From Benincasa hispida (lineage: Eukaryota > Streptophyta > Magnoliopsida > Cucurbitales > Cucurbitaceae): a DNA stretch of 64,000 nucleotides. The translations under genes were made by a program, and so were the position numbers. A model generated the notes under the pieces. That model did no database searches and was not told the DNA's origin. It worked only from the letters and a program-made list of their open reading frames with translations. The stretch's first letter is position 1. Every line of letters starts with the position of its first letter. Where the stretch lies: contig NC_052349.1 of assembly GCF_009727055.1 (NCBI RefSeq), positions 93,759,325 through 93,823,324 on the forward strand, in the 5' to 3' direction. Shown here one piece after another: positions 1-11,217 of this stretch.

Positions 1-1870
1 TACTAGCACACTTGTATGCTAATTGAGCTATGCTCGCTTTAGTAGTAGTCAAGCAATAGATGAAGTCCATGTGTAAACGATTTACATTCATGTTGAGAGA
101 TAGTGAATAAAGCAATTAAAGAACAAGTATTTCAAAGCAAGATCAAATTGGTATTAAGAAAAATATCTGAATTGAGGTCTGCAACTTCAAATCACGTATG
201 AGAAAGGATATACAAAGTTAATTCCCCATCTTGTTTTATTTTATTTTATTTTATTTTTTTACCTCTTTTTCATTTAAATTTAACCAAATAATTTTAGTTA
301 GTAATTTTTCAATTCTTTAAAAGGAGTATTTCCAATACAATTTGCAAGTACAATAATATTCTATGTGCAATTTGCAAAGATATAATTAAAATGATCGAAT
401 CAATACCCAAAAGTTCAAATTTAAATAGTACAACATTTGAGGTCTTAAAAGTAGGAAAGATTTAAACTTAAATATTAAAACATCCCTAATTATCCTAGAA
501 TTGTCTTCACAATTTCTTTGGATAAGAAACAATTACATTGACTAAATGAAATGTCCAAAGGTATATAAGGACCCCAATCATCGGGTGTAAGAAAAAAACC
601 AATTCATGGGGAGAATTGTCTTCACTATTAATTGGTGTTGATTCACTATTACAGTCTCAGACTCCCAAAATTCAAAACACACTAGAATAGACTAATGGTA
701 AACAAATTAATCAATCAAAGCCAAATGGCAAACCCAGATAACAAAATTCTGAGATGATTTTATATACAACCCTTGATATTCAATTCAATTCAGTTCAGTT
801 CAATCAAAATCAGTAACAAAGACCAAGTATTCAATTCAATTTAATTCAATTATTCATTCTATTTCAATCAAGTACCATGGACCAAGGCTGAAGCAGAAGC
901 AGGATTGAATATAGGGGCTCTGGATTCGGTGGGTCATAGCCAAATTTTTTTTACCGTATTGATTGAAAAAGTCCACTCTATTTGTTTGATTGCGGGATTA
1001 AACATTGTGGGCATAGCTTTTCAATTACAACCACACCCAATAGGGACGCACACAAATTCAATCAAAATCGGTGAACTAAAAATAAGTAGTGAGTGGAATC
1101 TTCGGCAAACCCGATATTAATTGATGCCAAATCTCAAATTCTATTAAAATCAACATATATCTAAAACTTAAAGAAAGTAAACTAAACACAGATCTAAAAC
1201 TTACAAAGAGAAGAGAGTTGGGCTGAAGCTGAAGCTAAAATCAAAAGTGAGTATGTGGGTGGGAGACGTCAGCTGAAATCTGAAATCGACAATGGCAATG
1301 GGGCTGGTGGTGGCGGTGAATCGATAGAGATTCAGAGAATCAGAGATGAAAAATCGATAGGGAGATAAAGGGAGGCGCACGCAAACTGATAAGGGGAAGG
1401 GGAGGGAGGGACGCGCATTTAGCTACCTTTTAGGATTTGCTCTCATATATATATGTATGTATGTATGTATGAAGATTACTTTATACTAATCAAATTCATG
1501 AATGATCAAACGCAGAAGCAGACAGAGAATTTTCCCAATACATTACCTCGCACATCAGAATCAATCAAAACACAAATTCAAAATTTAGTTTTTACATACC
1601 TTAACAAAATTGGAGACGAGAGAGAGAGAGAGAGACCGAGATGTAGAGCAAAGACAGAGACAAGAGAGAGCTGGGATGAACAGAGAGCAAATGGAAGAGC
1701 CGGAGAGAGCTGAGAAAGGGAGAATAGGAGAGTGAGGGTTAGGTATTGAGGATACATTCAGTAGTCAACACAATGGTCAACCTGCTGAGTAAGAGCCAGC
1801 TGCGAGCTGACATGGAGAACCCGTCCGATGTGGAGAACCGGACCGGTGTCAAAGTGAACTATTCCAGAAC
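1..1870. other. Intergenic sequence with simple repeats and two pyrimidine-rich (minus-strand) blocks
   Basis: I see no convincing coding region here. The stretch 780-870 is rich in CAATT-type short repeats, 1446-1472 is a TA then TATG microsatellite, and 1618-1635 is a GA run. Read on the minus strand, 1745-1600 and 1425-1205 are pyrimidine-rich like plant 5' leaders. Each ends in a good donor-like site: GTATGT on the minus strand at 1599-1594, and GTAAGT at 1204-1199. They could be alternative leader exons of a minus-strand gene whose coding part lies left of the window. This is inference only; no acceptor or start codon was found. Confidence 0.3.
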
Positions 1871-2883
1871 ATTGTGGAATTAAAGTTTGTTATTCTCCCA
1901 CCAGTGAAGGTACTCCACGTATTTGTATTCCTAGAATTGTTCTTGTTCTTGTATTATTATATAATTCTTTATTATTTGGTTTCTCTATATATAATTCATC
2001 TCAAGTCTTCATCACGATAATGTGAGAAAGGAGAGCATTGTTTGAGAATAATATCCTGAAAAAGAAATTCCAATTGCATCTTCTGCCGCTGTTCTTTCCT
2101 TTGTTTAGTTGGTCAGAGCCTATTCAATGGCTAATTTTGGTCGGTCTCAATCGTCTGCTTGCCTCAGGCAATATGTCGGTCCATCCCTGAATCAACTATT
2201 AAGCCAATTTACTTCCATCAAAATGGATAGAAAGAATTTGCTTCTTTGGCGAAACTTGGCATGGCCAATTCTTCGAAGCTATAAGTTAGAAAGATACTTA
2301 ACTGGGGAAATCCGTGTCCGAGCAAAACCATCAGCAAAACTTTGGCTGGTGAAGCAAGCCCTAGAGAAGGGTGGGTCCAGTTCTGTTTATGCAATCGTGA
2401 TAGAAGTAGCAGCTAGCCGATCAACTCATTTTGGGGTGACTATGCAACTGTATGTCAGAAGAAATCGCTACACGAGTAATGAGATTCCAAACTTCGAAGG
2501 ATCTGTGGGTTGCGATGCGAGAACTGTTTGGAGTTCAATCACGAGCAGACTATCTAAAACGTTTAGTTCAATCCTCGCGAAAAGGTTCATCCAAAATAAG
2601 TGAAAATTTGACTCGAATGGCAAGGTATTTTGATGGCATGACATTTGTGGGCAATCCTGTTCTTGTTAGTGATCTCGTGTCTCGGGTTTGCTGTCATTTC
2701 TGTTGATGTATTGTTAACCAAGTCTTTGTTACACAATCACCTTGGTCATTCATCCATTAAGGTGCTTGATCAACTTATTAAAAAGTGTAAATTAAGAGTT
2801 GATGCTAACGATAATTTTGGTGTATATGAGGCATGTCAATCTGGAAAGATGCACAAAAGCTTCAAAACATGGGTTTGGTCTGA
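1871..2883 (+). mobile_element. Ty1/copia fragment: LTR end, truncated gag and GAG_pre-integrase piece
   Basis: The part from about 1900 to 2050 resembles the end of a copia LTR and leader. From about 2055 to 2620 the translation, with frame changes, matches the copia gag (UBN2) domain: 'LNQLL', 'DRKNLLLWRNLA' and 'ILRSYKLERYLTGE', then in another frame 'EEIATRVMRFQTSKDLW' and 'ELFGVQSRADYLKRL'. From 2705 to 2860 a third frame gives a GAG_pre-integrase block with 'LLHNHLGHSSIKVLDQL' and 'ACQSGKMHKSF'. Everything between gag and that block, and the whole pol region after it, is missing, so the element was deleted before or while it came to lie next to the CAF1 pseudogene. It is not functional. 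Confidence 0.75.
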
Positions 2884-3730
2884 CAAGTTCGGTCTCATAA
2901 TCTCTGCCAAGAATTGGCCATTCTCAATGTCTATCTTTCTAGGTTTCTAGTGATCGTCATTGATATCGAGTTCTCTGGCTTTATCCGATCCACCCGAAAA
3001 GTGCTCCTGAAGAACATCTCTATCAAGATTTGAAGTTCAACGTAAACCATTTGAAGATTCTTCAATTGGGCCTTATTCTAGCTGACGAGAATGAAAATGT
3101 TGGCATGACATGGGAGTTCACTTTTTCTGATTTTGACGAAGAAATAGATCTCTTCAATTCTACTTCGATCCAATTCTTGAAGAACAAAGGGTTTGATTTC
3201 AAGAAACAAAGAGAAGGAATCCGATCAGCCGAATTTCGACTCGCATTTCTATCATTTTTTTTGTAGCAATCGAATAGTCAAATGGATCACATTTCATGGC
3301 ATTTACGACATCGTTTATTTGTTGAAGCTAATAGTGATCAAATCCATGCCGAAGTTTATAGTGGAGTTCGCCATCGTAACTCGACGTTTCCTAGGTACGG
3401 TCAGCGACCTAAAGTACATGATTCGCAATTGCGAATACTTACTGAATGACGAACTTGGACTTAAAAAACTTGCCAAGTTACTCAATATTGTGAATGCCAT
3501 TACCACCCATCATCTTGTTGGTTTTGATAGTTTGTTGATAGCTTCTATGTATACGAAGATGAAGAAGATGTATGATTTTTCGTCGGAAAATCTCGATGGG
3601 TTCTTTGTATAGTTTGTATTACAGAATTCGGGGACATAAGATCCCTTATTCAATCCATGTTACCTATATTGAGCATACTTTGCTCAGTTTGTTTTATGGT
3701 TATGTCATTGTTTATGATTGGGATGTTTAA
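2884..3730 (+). pseudogene. CCR4-associated factor 1 (CAF1) deadenylase pseudogene
   Basis: CAF1 proteins are DEDDh-type 3'-5' exonucleases that shorten mRNA poly(A) tails in the CCR4-NOT complex. Three frames together cover almost the whole family length (about 280 codons). Frame one, 2884-2999, has 'NLCQELAILNVYLSRF' and the first catalytic pair as 'VIDIEFSGF'. Frame two, 3003-3266, has 'LKILQLGLILADENEN', 'TWEFTFSDFDEEIDLF' and 'FLKNKGFDFKK'. Frame three, about 3255-3610, has 'WITFHGIYDIVYLLKL', the third acidic residue in 'DLKYMIRNCEYLL', and the H/D pair in 'HHLVGFDSLL'. A last shift near 3606 restores 'YRIRGHKIPY' and a stop at 3728-3730. The breaks are near 3000, at a run of eight T near 3257-3264, and near 3606. 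The catalytic residues survive but the frame is broken three times, so this is a pseudogene. Plant CAF1 genes are mostly intronless, so lack of introns does not prove retroposition. Confidence 0.85.
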
Positions 3731-3786
3731 TTTATGGAACATATTTGTAAAATGATTGGATAAGGGTAAATGATATAGTTAGGTGT

Positions 3787-4127
3787 GTTAGCCTAAAGTT
3801 GAGATATATCTATGAGAAGCCTAATTATAGATATATTAGGACTATTATTAGGATCATACATAAGCGTCTCTAGCTTAAATTGTCTCGAGTATAAATATAA
3901 AGTATTAGGGTTCCTTAGATGGTGTGGATCGTTTTGGTAGAAATTTCCACCATGAGAATTTGAGAAACTGTATTCCTCTTAAATACTATTGGTATATTGC
4001 AATATATTTATATCTTTGATAAGGGTTCTTTCTATTTTCTATTTTTGTGTGTTCTTGTGTATTATTGGCTAGTTTTTTTTAGTATTCTTTTATTTTCTTG
4101 TGTTCTTTGTTAGGTAATATCCTAACA
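3787..4127 (+). mobile_element. Possible solo LTR or LTR remnant
   Basis: The segment begins TGTTAGCC and ends CCTAACA, the TG...CA form of an LTR with inverted ends. It contains LTR-like phrases such as 'actattggtatattgcaata' and a T-rich end before 'gttaggtaatatcctaaca'. The same phrases recur in the LTR remnant at 14950-15245 in another gene's intron. I found no matching target-site duplication, so the exact ends are uncertain. Confidence 0.4.
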
Positions 4128-4130
4128 AAT

Positions 4131-7100
4131 TAGTATTAAAGAGTTATAAGCAATATAATGAATGAATGTGTTCAAGGCGCTACCTATGGTAATCTTCTAA
4201 TAGCAACATATTTTAAAATTTATATTTATAAAGTCATAAAATAACTTTAAAAATAGAAACATGCTATGATTTTAATTTAGCTATACCCTTTAATCTTTTA
4301 ATCTCATCCATTTATTTCTCTACTTTTTGTTCCATCTCGACCAAATAGTGGCTCGAGATAATTGTGTTAAAGAGGATAATTTTTTTTATAATGACGAACT
4401 TAATAGTATAAATTAAATTGTAATAATTGTTTTGACATAGTTTCAATTTAGTATATATCTATTATTTTAAAACTTTTAATTCAGTCTTTATGGTTCTAAA
4501 AGTTTCATTTGGTTAAACTTTAGTAATTGCACCTAATTTCTATTCTCCATCACTACTTTGAACCCAACAACGCCATTGTTTAAGTGTGTATCCAATTCTA
4601 TTTTTATTCCATAAGTCTTATTCAAATCATTGATAAATATAGAAGAATTTGATAATTTAGACCATGAAATACTACTATGTAATCATGCACTTGAGACTAC
4701 TTTGATTCGTGTTGAACACAATCATCGATTCCACAATTTAATTTTGCAAATATGGTACAATAGAAAAATAAAACTATTCTCAATAAGGATTTAGTAGGTA
4801 TCCAATTTTATTACTATTCTTAACAAAACTTTGAACCCGTCTACCATTGTTCAAGTGTATTCACTTCTATTTTCATTCCATATGTTAAATCATTGATAAA
4901 TATCAAAGAAATTGATGGTTTTCTTAAAAATAAAATTGGGTAATATACATTTTTAGAACCTCAAATTTGGGATGGATGTCTATATGGTCTTGAAGTTTAA
5001 AATAGATACTTTAGGCCCTCGGATTTGGAAAATGATTTTAGAGAGTCCCTAAGTTAAAATTGAACATAATATTAGGTCGCAATAATGATTTTGCAAATTT
5101 TAAACAATGTGGCAAATTTGACTCTCTTTTTAAACAATATTAGGTCGCAATGTCTTCTACATTTATCTCTCTCTTCTCTCCCCCTCCCATCGCCATTCTT
5201 TTGTTCCTCTTCTTTCCATGAAAAGCTAATATGTATATGTTGATGTTTAATAACCCTTTCCAAAATCTCTATCTCAACATTGAAGAGATAGCTCTCCAAA
5301 AATTGCCAATTAATTTTCAGAGCAAAATCATCATCCAAATTCATTACATCATCAATTTCACATAATTTTCCAAATATCCTACGATCAGAACAAAAAGAAA
5401 ACACCTAATCTATCAATTTCACCAATGATTCGAAAACAAAGGGTGGAAACAGAAGTTAACATTTTACATTAATCTTTTCCTCAAAACCCTGAGAATCAAA
5501 CATCTAATCATTAACTCCACCGATGTTAAAGAAGAGAGGGAAAATAATTTGATGATTCCCTCTGATCGGTGTGTTGATACTGAAAATTATATGAACTGTC
5601 AATTTGTATTTCTTAAGTGAGAATAGTTCAATATCCTGCGAAATGAACAAAGCTAAACACCAGCGTGGTGTTTAGCCAAGTCCACTTCGACACTCAAGTT
5701 GGAATCGGTTTGAAAATGATTCAATTGGAAGAAAAATAAGTCCGAGTTTTTTAGCATACCTTTTTTTATCGCAACCCAAAGATTATAAAAGTCGACCTTA
5801 GAAACTGAAGCTGACATAACCTTCAACTTCCAAACTATACCGGACTTTAATTCACCTATTACTCATCTGAGTCATCATCTCTGGAGCCATTATACATCTC
5901 AACCTTCAATATGCTCGGCTCTTGTGTAGATCTTTAATGGTTGGTTAACTAACTACTATTTGTAATATAATTATAATTCTTTAATAAAATAATTACTTAA
6001 TAAATAATTTAGTTACATTAAACGGAAATGGATATCTTATTAGTCTCCAAACTATAGGAAATAATAAATATGATAGCTAACGAAAAGTGCTATAAAAAGG
6101 GTTTAATAGCGTTTTTGTGTAGGTCCTGACAACTCATGTTCTTAAAAGCCTAATCAAATTTTATAGTATTTTTGTATAGCTACAATGAATGATATAATAT
6201 AGTATGAATGTATAACTTATATGTATTGCTATGAAAACATTTGATAATGTTTTTGCTTGAAGCTATTATATCTTCATATAGCTAGAATATTGTGCTATCT
6301 TTTATTTATAATAACATTTTTGTACTGATATTGATAGCCTTAATCTTATGGTATAATAAATTTATTTACTCTTTTGTCATTGCTTTGATTGTTGTAGTTA
6401 CCTTATCATAGCATTCAATTTTTGTTATATGAATTTTGTTATAGCCTTTATTCATTTCTATAGAAAAATGTAAGTTTTTTTTTTAATCAATAGAATTTTT
6501 AATAGTGTATTTTTTTAGTAACTAAATTTATTTTTTGTACTACAAATAAACTAATTTATTATTTAAATATCCGATATATTGATTCATTTTCAAAAAAAGT
6601 TACATTTTATTTTTAAGTAAGCAAATCTACCCACAAAGTATTTCATATATATAACACATTAAATACAATGTTACTTCATCTTCTAATTTAAATTTTGTAA
6701 TCCATGTACATTACAAAACAAAAGTTTCAATAATTTCCTAGAATAAGAAGTTATCCAACATTCCACAATAAAGTGTTTAACTTAACTTTATTTCTAACAA
6801 GGTAAATTAGTTCACAAAATATAGAAGAAATACTACAATCGAGTATCTACTCTTTTATCTTTCTTCATGAGTGAGGCACCGAGAACTCTCAAAAGATATC
6901 TCCAACCATAAAGTTGAAAATATAGCTGAAAGTGTTTGAAGTTGGTTTCGGGAAGCTGGTTATTGATTTGTATAATAAATTAGTTATTTGTTTGTTTTTA
7001 ATGCCAAAATCGGTCCACTTTAGTGTTGTTTACCTATTATGCATGTGATGTATAATGTTGTTTGATTATGTGTGCATATAGTATGTCATATAGTTTTAAA

Positions 7101-7726
7101 ACCCCACCATAGGAAAAGCATGTGACATGCATTTGTTATATGTTATAAGTGTGTTATAAAATATATACTACGAATGCTTAGTTTTAATATAAGTGTTATA
7201 TTAAAACATCTTTGTTTGAAGAAAGCATGTTATAGATGAATGCTCTAGGGTTATAATTGTTATAATTTATTTTATAATTGTTATAAGATAACCTAGACTT
7301 CTAAAATCTATAATACAGATAAAGATGCATGCTCACTTAGAGTTAACCATCGAGCAATCCCAATTTTTATAGAAATTAGGTCGATATCTTGCAAAACTGA
7401 AGTTACAAGAAAACTCACCCAACAAGATCTTGACAAAAAATCAGATAAGATGACTAAGGTTGAAGGTTTTTAAGTTGACGGTTCACAGAACACCTACTAC
7501 CTAGAGATCGAGCCGGCATTTGAGTTAGGTTAAACCGATTTTATGAGCATGCGTGAGCGGTGTGAGGTAATAATTTTTTTTTATCACCTAAACATCGTAG
7601 GTTAAAAATCCAGTATAAAAGATATACTCGGATGAATCACCTAGATTTATGATATGTTTAATTAGCCAAAATTTATCGCTAAGTATTTTATACCCTAACT
7701 GTCTAGAACACAGAGAAGTAATGTAC
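4131..7726. other. AT-rich intergenic sequence
   Basis: No gene is supported. The piece 4696-4801 is a dispersed repeat that recurs at about 11222-11325. The stretch 4930-5560 looks like a decayed small repeat; its minus strand holds a 110-codon open frame (5404-5072) without a recognised domain. The stretch 6050-6480 is rich in short 'ctatagc/tataat' phrases with no clear structure. The rest is low-complexity. Confidence 0.5.
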
Positions 7727-7960
7727 TTTTAGCTCCAGCGTCCTTAAGAGTTCACACCGTGAGATTCATGCTTGGCTTTGGGCCGCCCTGGGATCGGACT
7801 CCATTCGGAGAGTGTTTGCATGAGCCAATACCAAGGTGAATAGGGGAAGTTATTCATAGTAACTGGGAGAAGGAATTGTGTCAACACATTCTACGGTCTC
7901 TTCCATTAGGTCGCACCGTGAAATTCCTATAATGCGCTACATGTCTGCCCTTGAGCGACC
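7727..7960 (+). repeat. Left arm of a 234-bp inverted repeat (copia LTR/leader sequence)
   Basis: This arm reads 'gttcacaccgtgagattcat' and later 'caaggtgaataggggaagtt'. The same order of phrases occurs on the opposite strand at 10036-10269, for example 'atgaatctcaaggtgtgaac' there. Both arms are 234 bp by my alignment, with many substitutions. The sequence type is that of LTR or leader DNA found next to the copia family present at 8397-9975. Confidence 0.7.
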
Positions 7961-8396
7961 TTACCAATCGAGAGCTGTATTATAGGATTCGAAACTCTGC
8001 GAACTCTAGAAATTGATAGGGTCTCTCAGGTCCGTTTTCATTCTTGTCTTTCCAACTTCGGGAGCATAATGATTCCGATCTTTCGAGGTCTGAAAATGGA
8101 GGTCACACTTATGAGAATTACTAAGTGTTAGTAAATTCTTAACGCAAATAGCGATAACTGAGTTAACTATAGGAATAAGAGTTATTCTGGTGATAGTATC
8201 TAGTCAAGATAGTCTTGGTTCAACGGAGGAATAGTCGATCACCCCTCGTGAAGGTTATTTTTAAACCATTGAAATATCGTTGGCAAAATATAAAATGAAG
8301 GGTACATTATTTTAGTGTTTTTTACTAAACTGATTGGATTTAAAAGATTAATGTTTTTTTTACTAAAAAGGATGTGTTTTCTTTTCAACATGACGC
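7961..8396. other. Non-coding sequence between inverted-repeat arm and copia gag
   Basis: This is probably the rest of the LTR and leader of the copia element that follows. I could not find a clear primer-binding site in it, and see nothing else. Confidence 0.4.
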
Positions 8397-9975
8397 TCTT
8401 TAGTTCAACTATTAGCTCTGAAAAACTTAACGGCGAACAACTACTCAACATGGAAAATAAATCTGAATTCAACACTAGTAATAAAATGACCTGAGATTTG
8501 TCTTAACTGAGGAATGTCCTCAGGCCCCTGCCTCGAAAGAAGCACAAGGTCAATATAATTTACTAGTTGCTGAAAAATCTTTAGTTGAGTATGATATCTC
8601 AACCTGGATATTGGATTCAGGAGCCACTAATCATATTTGATTCTCTTTTCCGGAAAGACTTCCTGGAAAAAGCTTGAAGAAGGCGAGATCACCCTCGAGG
8701 TTGGAACAGGAGAGGTTGTCTCGGCCGAAGTAGTGGGAGACTTGAGTTGTTTTTCAACGATAAGAATATCATACTTAAAGATGTTTTGTATGCTCCTAAA
8801 ATGAGACGGATTTTAATATCTATCACTTGTGTATTGGAACAAATGTATAAAATATTCTTTTGAAGTTAATGAAGCATTCATTTTCAGAAAAGGTATTCAA
8901 ATTTGTTTTCTATACTTTGAAAACAACTTATATAAGTTAAGACCAACTAAAGCAAAATTTGTCTTAAATACTGAGATGTTTAGAACAGCTGAAACTCAAA
9001 ATAAAAGACAAAAAGTTTATTCTATATGCCTAATCTATGGCACTTAAGACTTGGCCACATAAATCTCAAAAGGATTGAGAGATTGGTTAAGAATGGACTC
9101 CTAAATCAATTAGAAGACAATTCTTTACCTCCATGTGAGTCTTGTCTTGAGGGAAAAATGACTAAGAGCTCTTTTACTGGAAAAGGTCTCAGAGCCACAA
9201 TACCCTTAGAGCTCGTACATTTAGACCTTTGTGGACTGATGAATGTCAAAGCTCGAGGTGGGTATGGATATTTCATCAGTTTTATTGATGATTATTCATG
9301 GTATGGTCATATTTACCTAATGCATCACAAATTTGATTCTTTTGAAAAGTTCAAAGAACATAAGGCTGAGGTTGAGAACCAGTTAGGTAAAATAATTAAG
9401 ATACTACGATCAGATCGAGGTGGGGAGTACATGGACTTAAGATTCCAGGACTATATGATAGAACACGGAATCAAGTCACAACTCTCTGCACCTAATATGC
9501 CTCGGCAGAACGATGTATCTGAAAGAAGAAACAGAACCTTGTTGGACATGGTTCGCTCAATGATGAGCTTTGCTGAGTTACCTGATTCTTTTTGGGGACA
9601 TGCATTAGAAACTGTTGTCTATATTTTGAATAACGTTCCCTTTAAAAGTGTTTCAGAAATACCTTATGAGCTATGGAAAGGGCGTAAAGGCAATTTACGT
9701 CACTTTAAGATTTGGAGATGCCCGACACACGTGTTGGTGCAAAATCCTAAAAAATTGGAACGTCTTCAAAACTATGCCTATTTGTAGGTTATCCAAAAGA
9801 AACAAAAGGTGGTCTATTTTACGATCCTAAAGAGAACAAAGTATTTGTATCGACAAATGCCACATTCTTAGAGGAATACCACGTTCTTAGAGGAAGACCA
9901 CATAAGAAAGACAATGCTGAGAACGGTCCCAACAAGCTACCGAATGGAAAGACAATGCTGAGAACGAACCTAAGA
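8397..9975 (+). mobile_element. Ty1/copia fragment: gag start, protease, integrase (decayed)
   Basis: A broken gag start at 8397-8515 ('SSEKLNGEQ', then in the next frame 'YSTWKINLN') runs directly into the protease region, so most of gag is deleted. The protease active-site block is 'TWILDSGATNH' at about 8600-8637, followed at once by a stop. From 9026 to 9787 one long frame gives GAG_pre-integrase ('[16 protein letters not shown]', '[11 protein letters not shown]') and the integrase core: '[10 protein letters not shown]', 'FISFIDDYS', '[10 protein letters not shown]' and '[15 protein letters not shown]'. These hold the acidic residues of the D,D,E core. A frameshift follows at about 9780; '[19 protein letters not shown]' and 'VSTNATFLEE' continue to about 9880. 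Reverse transcriptase and RNase H are absent. Same family as the fragments at 10330 and 53309. Confidence 0.9.
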
Positions 9976-10035
9976 GAGCCTATTCATTTATGAAGTTTGC
10001 ATTGTCGATCCCCATGTTACATTCCTTCAAACTGG

Positions 10036-10269
10036 TGGTCACTTTAGGATGACACATAGGTGGAATATGGGAATCTCACGGTGCAATCTAATAGAGGAGA
10101 CGTAGGATGTGTTGACACACTTGCTTCTCCTACTTACCATGAACAACTTCCTCTATTCACCTTGCTATTGACGCATGCAAATTTTTTTCGAATAGCGGTT
10201 GTGCCTAGGGCGACACAAAGCCGAGCATGAATCTCAAGGTGTGAACTTTTAGGGACATGAGAGCTAAAA
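10036..10269 (-). repeat. Right arm of the 234-bp inverted repeat
   Basis: This is the reverse-complement partner of 7727-7960. The pair encloses the copia fragment at 8397-9975. Because orientation is opposite, this arm cannot be the 3' LTR of that element; it is more likely a piece of a second element inserted the other way. Confidence 0.7.
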
Positions 10270-10329
10270 ATAATATATTATATATCCATTTTTCTCCCAC
10301 TGAAGGGTTTTAGACGGTTTAGATATACT

Positions 10330-11217
10330 TTTACTTAGGCATATTCATGCTAATTAAAAGTCAATACTCTCTTGAATGAGCTTCAGATATACTAGTCTCT
10401 TATGAAGACTAAGGGACAAGAAGGGGAAGCAAATGTCGTTACTTCAAAGAAGTTCCAAAAGGGATCATCCTCAGGAACTGAGTTTGGACCTTCCACTTCA
10501 AAGAATAAAAGTATTCAGATGAAAAGAAAGAGAAAGAGGAAAGGTAAGGCTCCTGCAACTCGCAAAGGCAAGGGAAAAGCTGCGGACAAAAGAAAGTATT
10601 CCACTACAACGAAGATGGACACTGAAAACATAACTACCCAAAATACCTTGTCAAAAAGAAAGTTGAGAAAGCAAAACAAGGTGAATATGATTTACTTGTT
10701 GTTGAAACATGTTTAGTGGAGAATGATAACTCTACCTGGATACTAGATCCATGGGCTACTAACCATGTTTGTATATTTTTATTTCAGGAAACTAGTTCCT
10801 ACCGGCAGCTTAGAGAAGGTGAGACAACTCTCAAAGTTAGAATAAGAGAGGTCGTCTTAGCTAAAGCAGTGGGAGATTTAAAATTGTTTTTTGGAGATAG
10901 ATTCATTTTTCTAAAAAATGTACTTTTAGTTCCTAATATGAGAAGGAATCTAATATTTATCTCTTGTTTGTTAGAACAAATATACAAAATATCTTTTGAA
11001 GTTAATGAAGTGTTTGTTAGTTTAAGAGGTGTTCGAGTTTGTTCTGCAAAACTTGAAAACAACTTATATGTGCTAAGACCAACCAAGACAAAAGCTATTT
11101 TAAATACTGAGATGTTTAAAATAGCTTAAACTCAAAATAAAAGGCAAAAAAATTCCCCTGATGCCTATCGTTGGCACTTAAGACTTACCACATTAATCTC
11201 AATAGGATTGGAAGATT
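10330..11217 (+). mobile_element. Ty1/copia fragment: gag C-terminus and protease (decayed)
   Basis: Gag linker sequence is basic and repetitive (about 10402-10600, 'KRKRKRKGKAP'). The expected zinc knuckle after it is damaged: 'YNEDGH' survives in a shifted frame, with its cysteines lost. The protease block reads 'TWILDPWATNHV' at about 10734-10770; the normal D-S-G triad has become D-P-W, so the enzyme would be dead. 'FLKNVLLVPNMRRNLI' and 'LENNLYVLRPTKTKA' follow, as in the fragments at 8397 and 53309. The fragment stops abruptly in the GAG_pre-integrase region near 11217, where a dispersed repeat begins. Confidence 0.85.

Noticed and set aside
2884..3730. CAF1 copy as a working gene
   Set aside because: Three separate frameshifts would all have to be sequencing errors.
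5072..5404. 110-codon minus-strand frame
   Set aside because: Lies in repeat-like DNA with internal duplicated words; no recognised motif or gene structure.
6050..6510. Possible CACTA transposon end
   Set aside because: Only loose 'tagtg' words; no CACTA terminus, no inverted partner and no 3-bp duplication.
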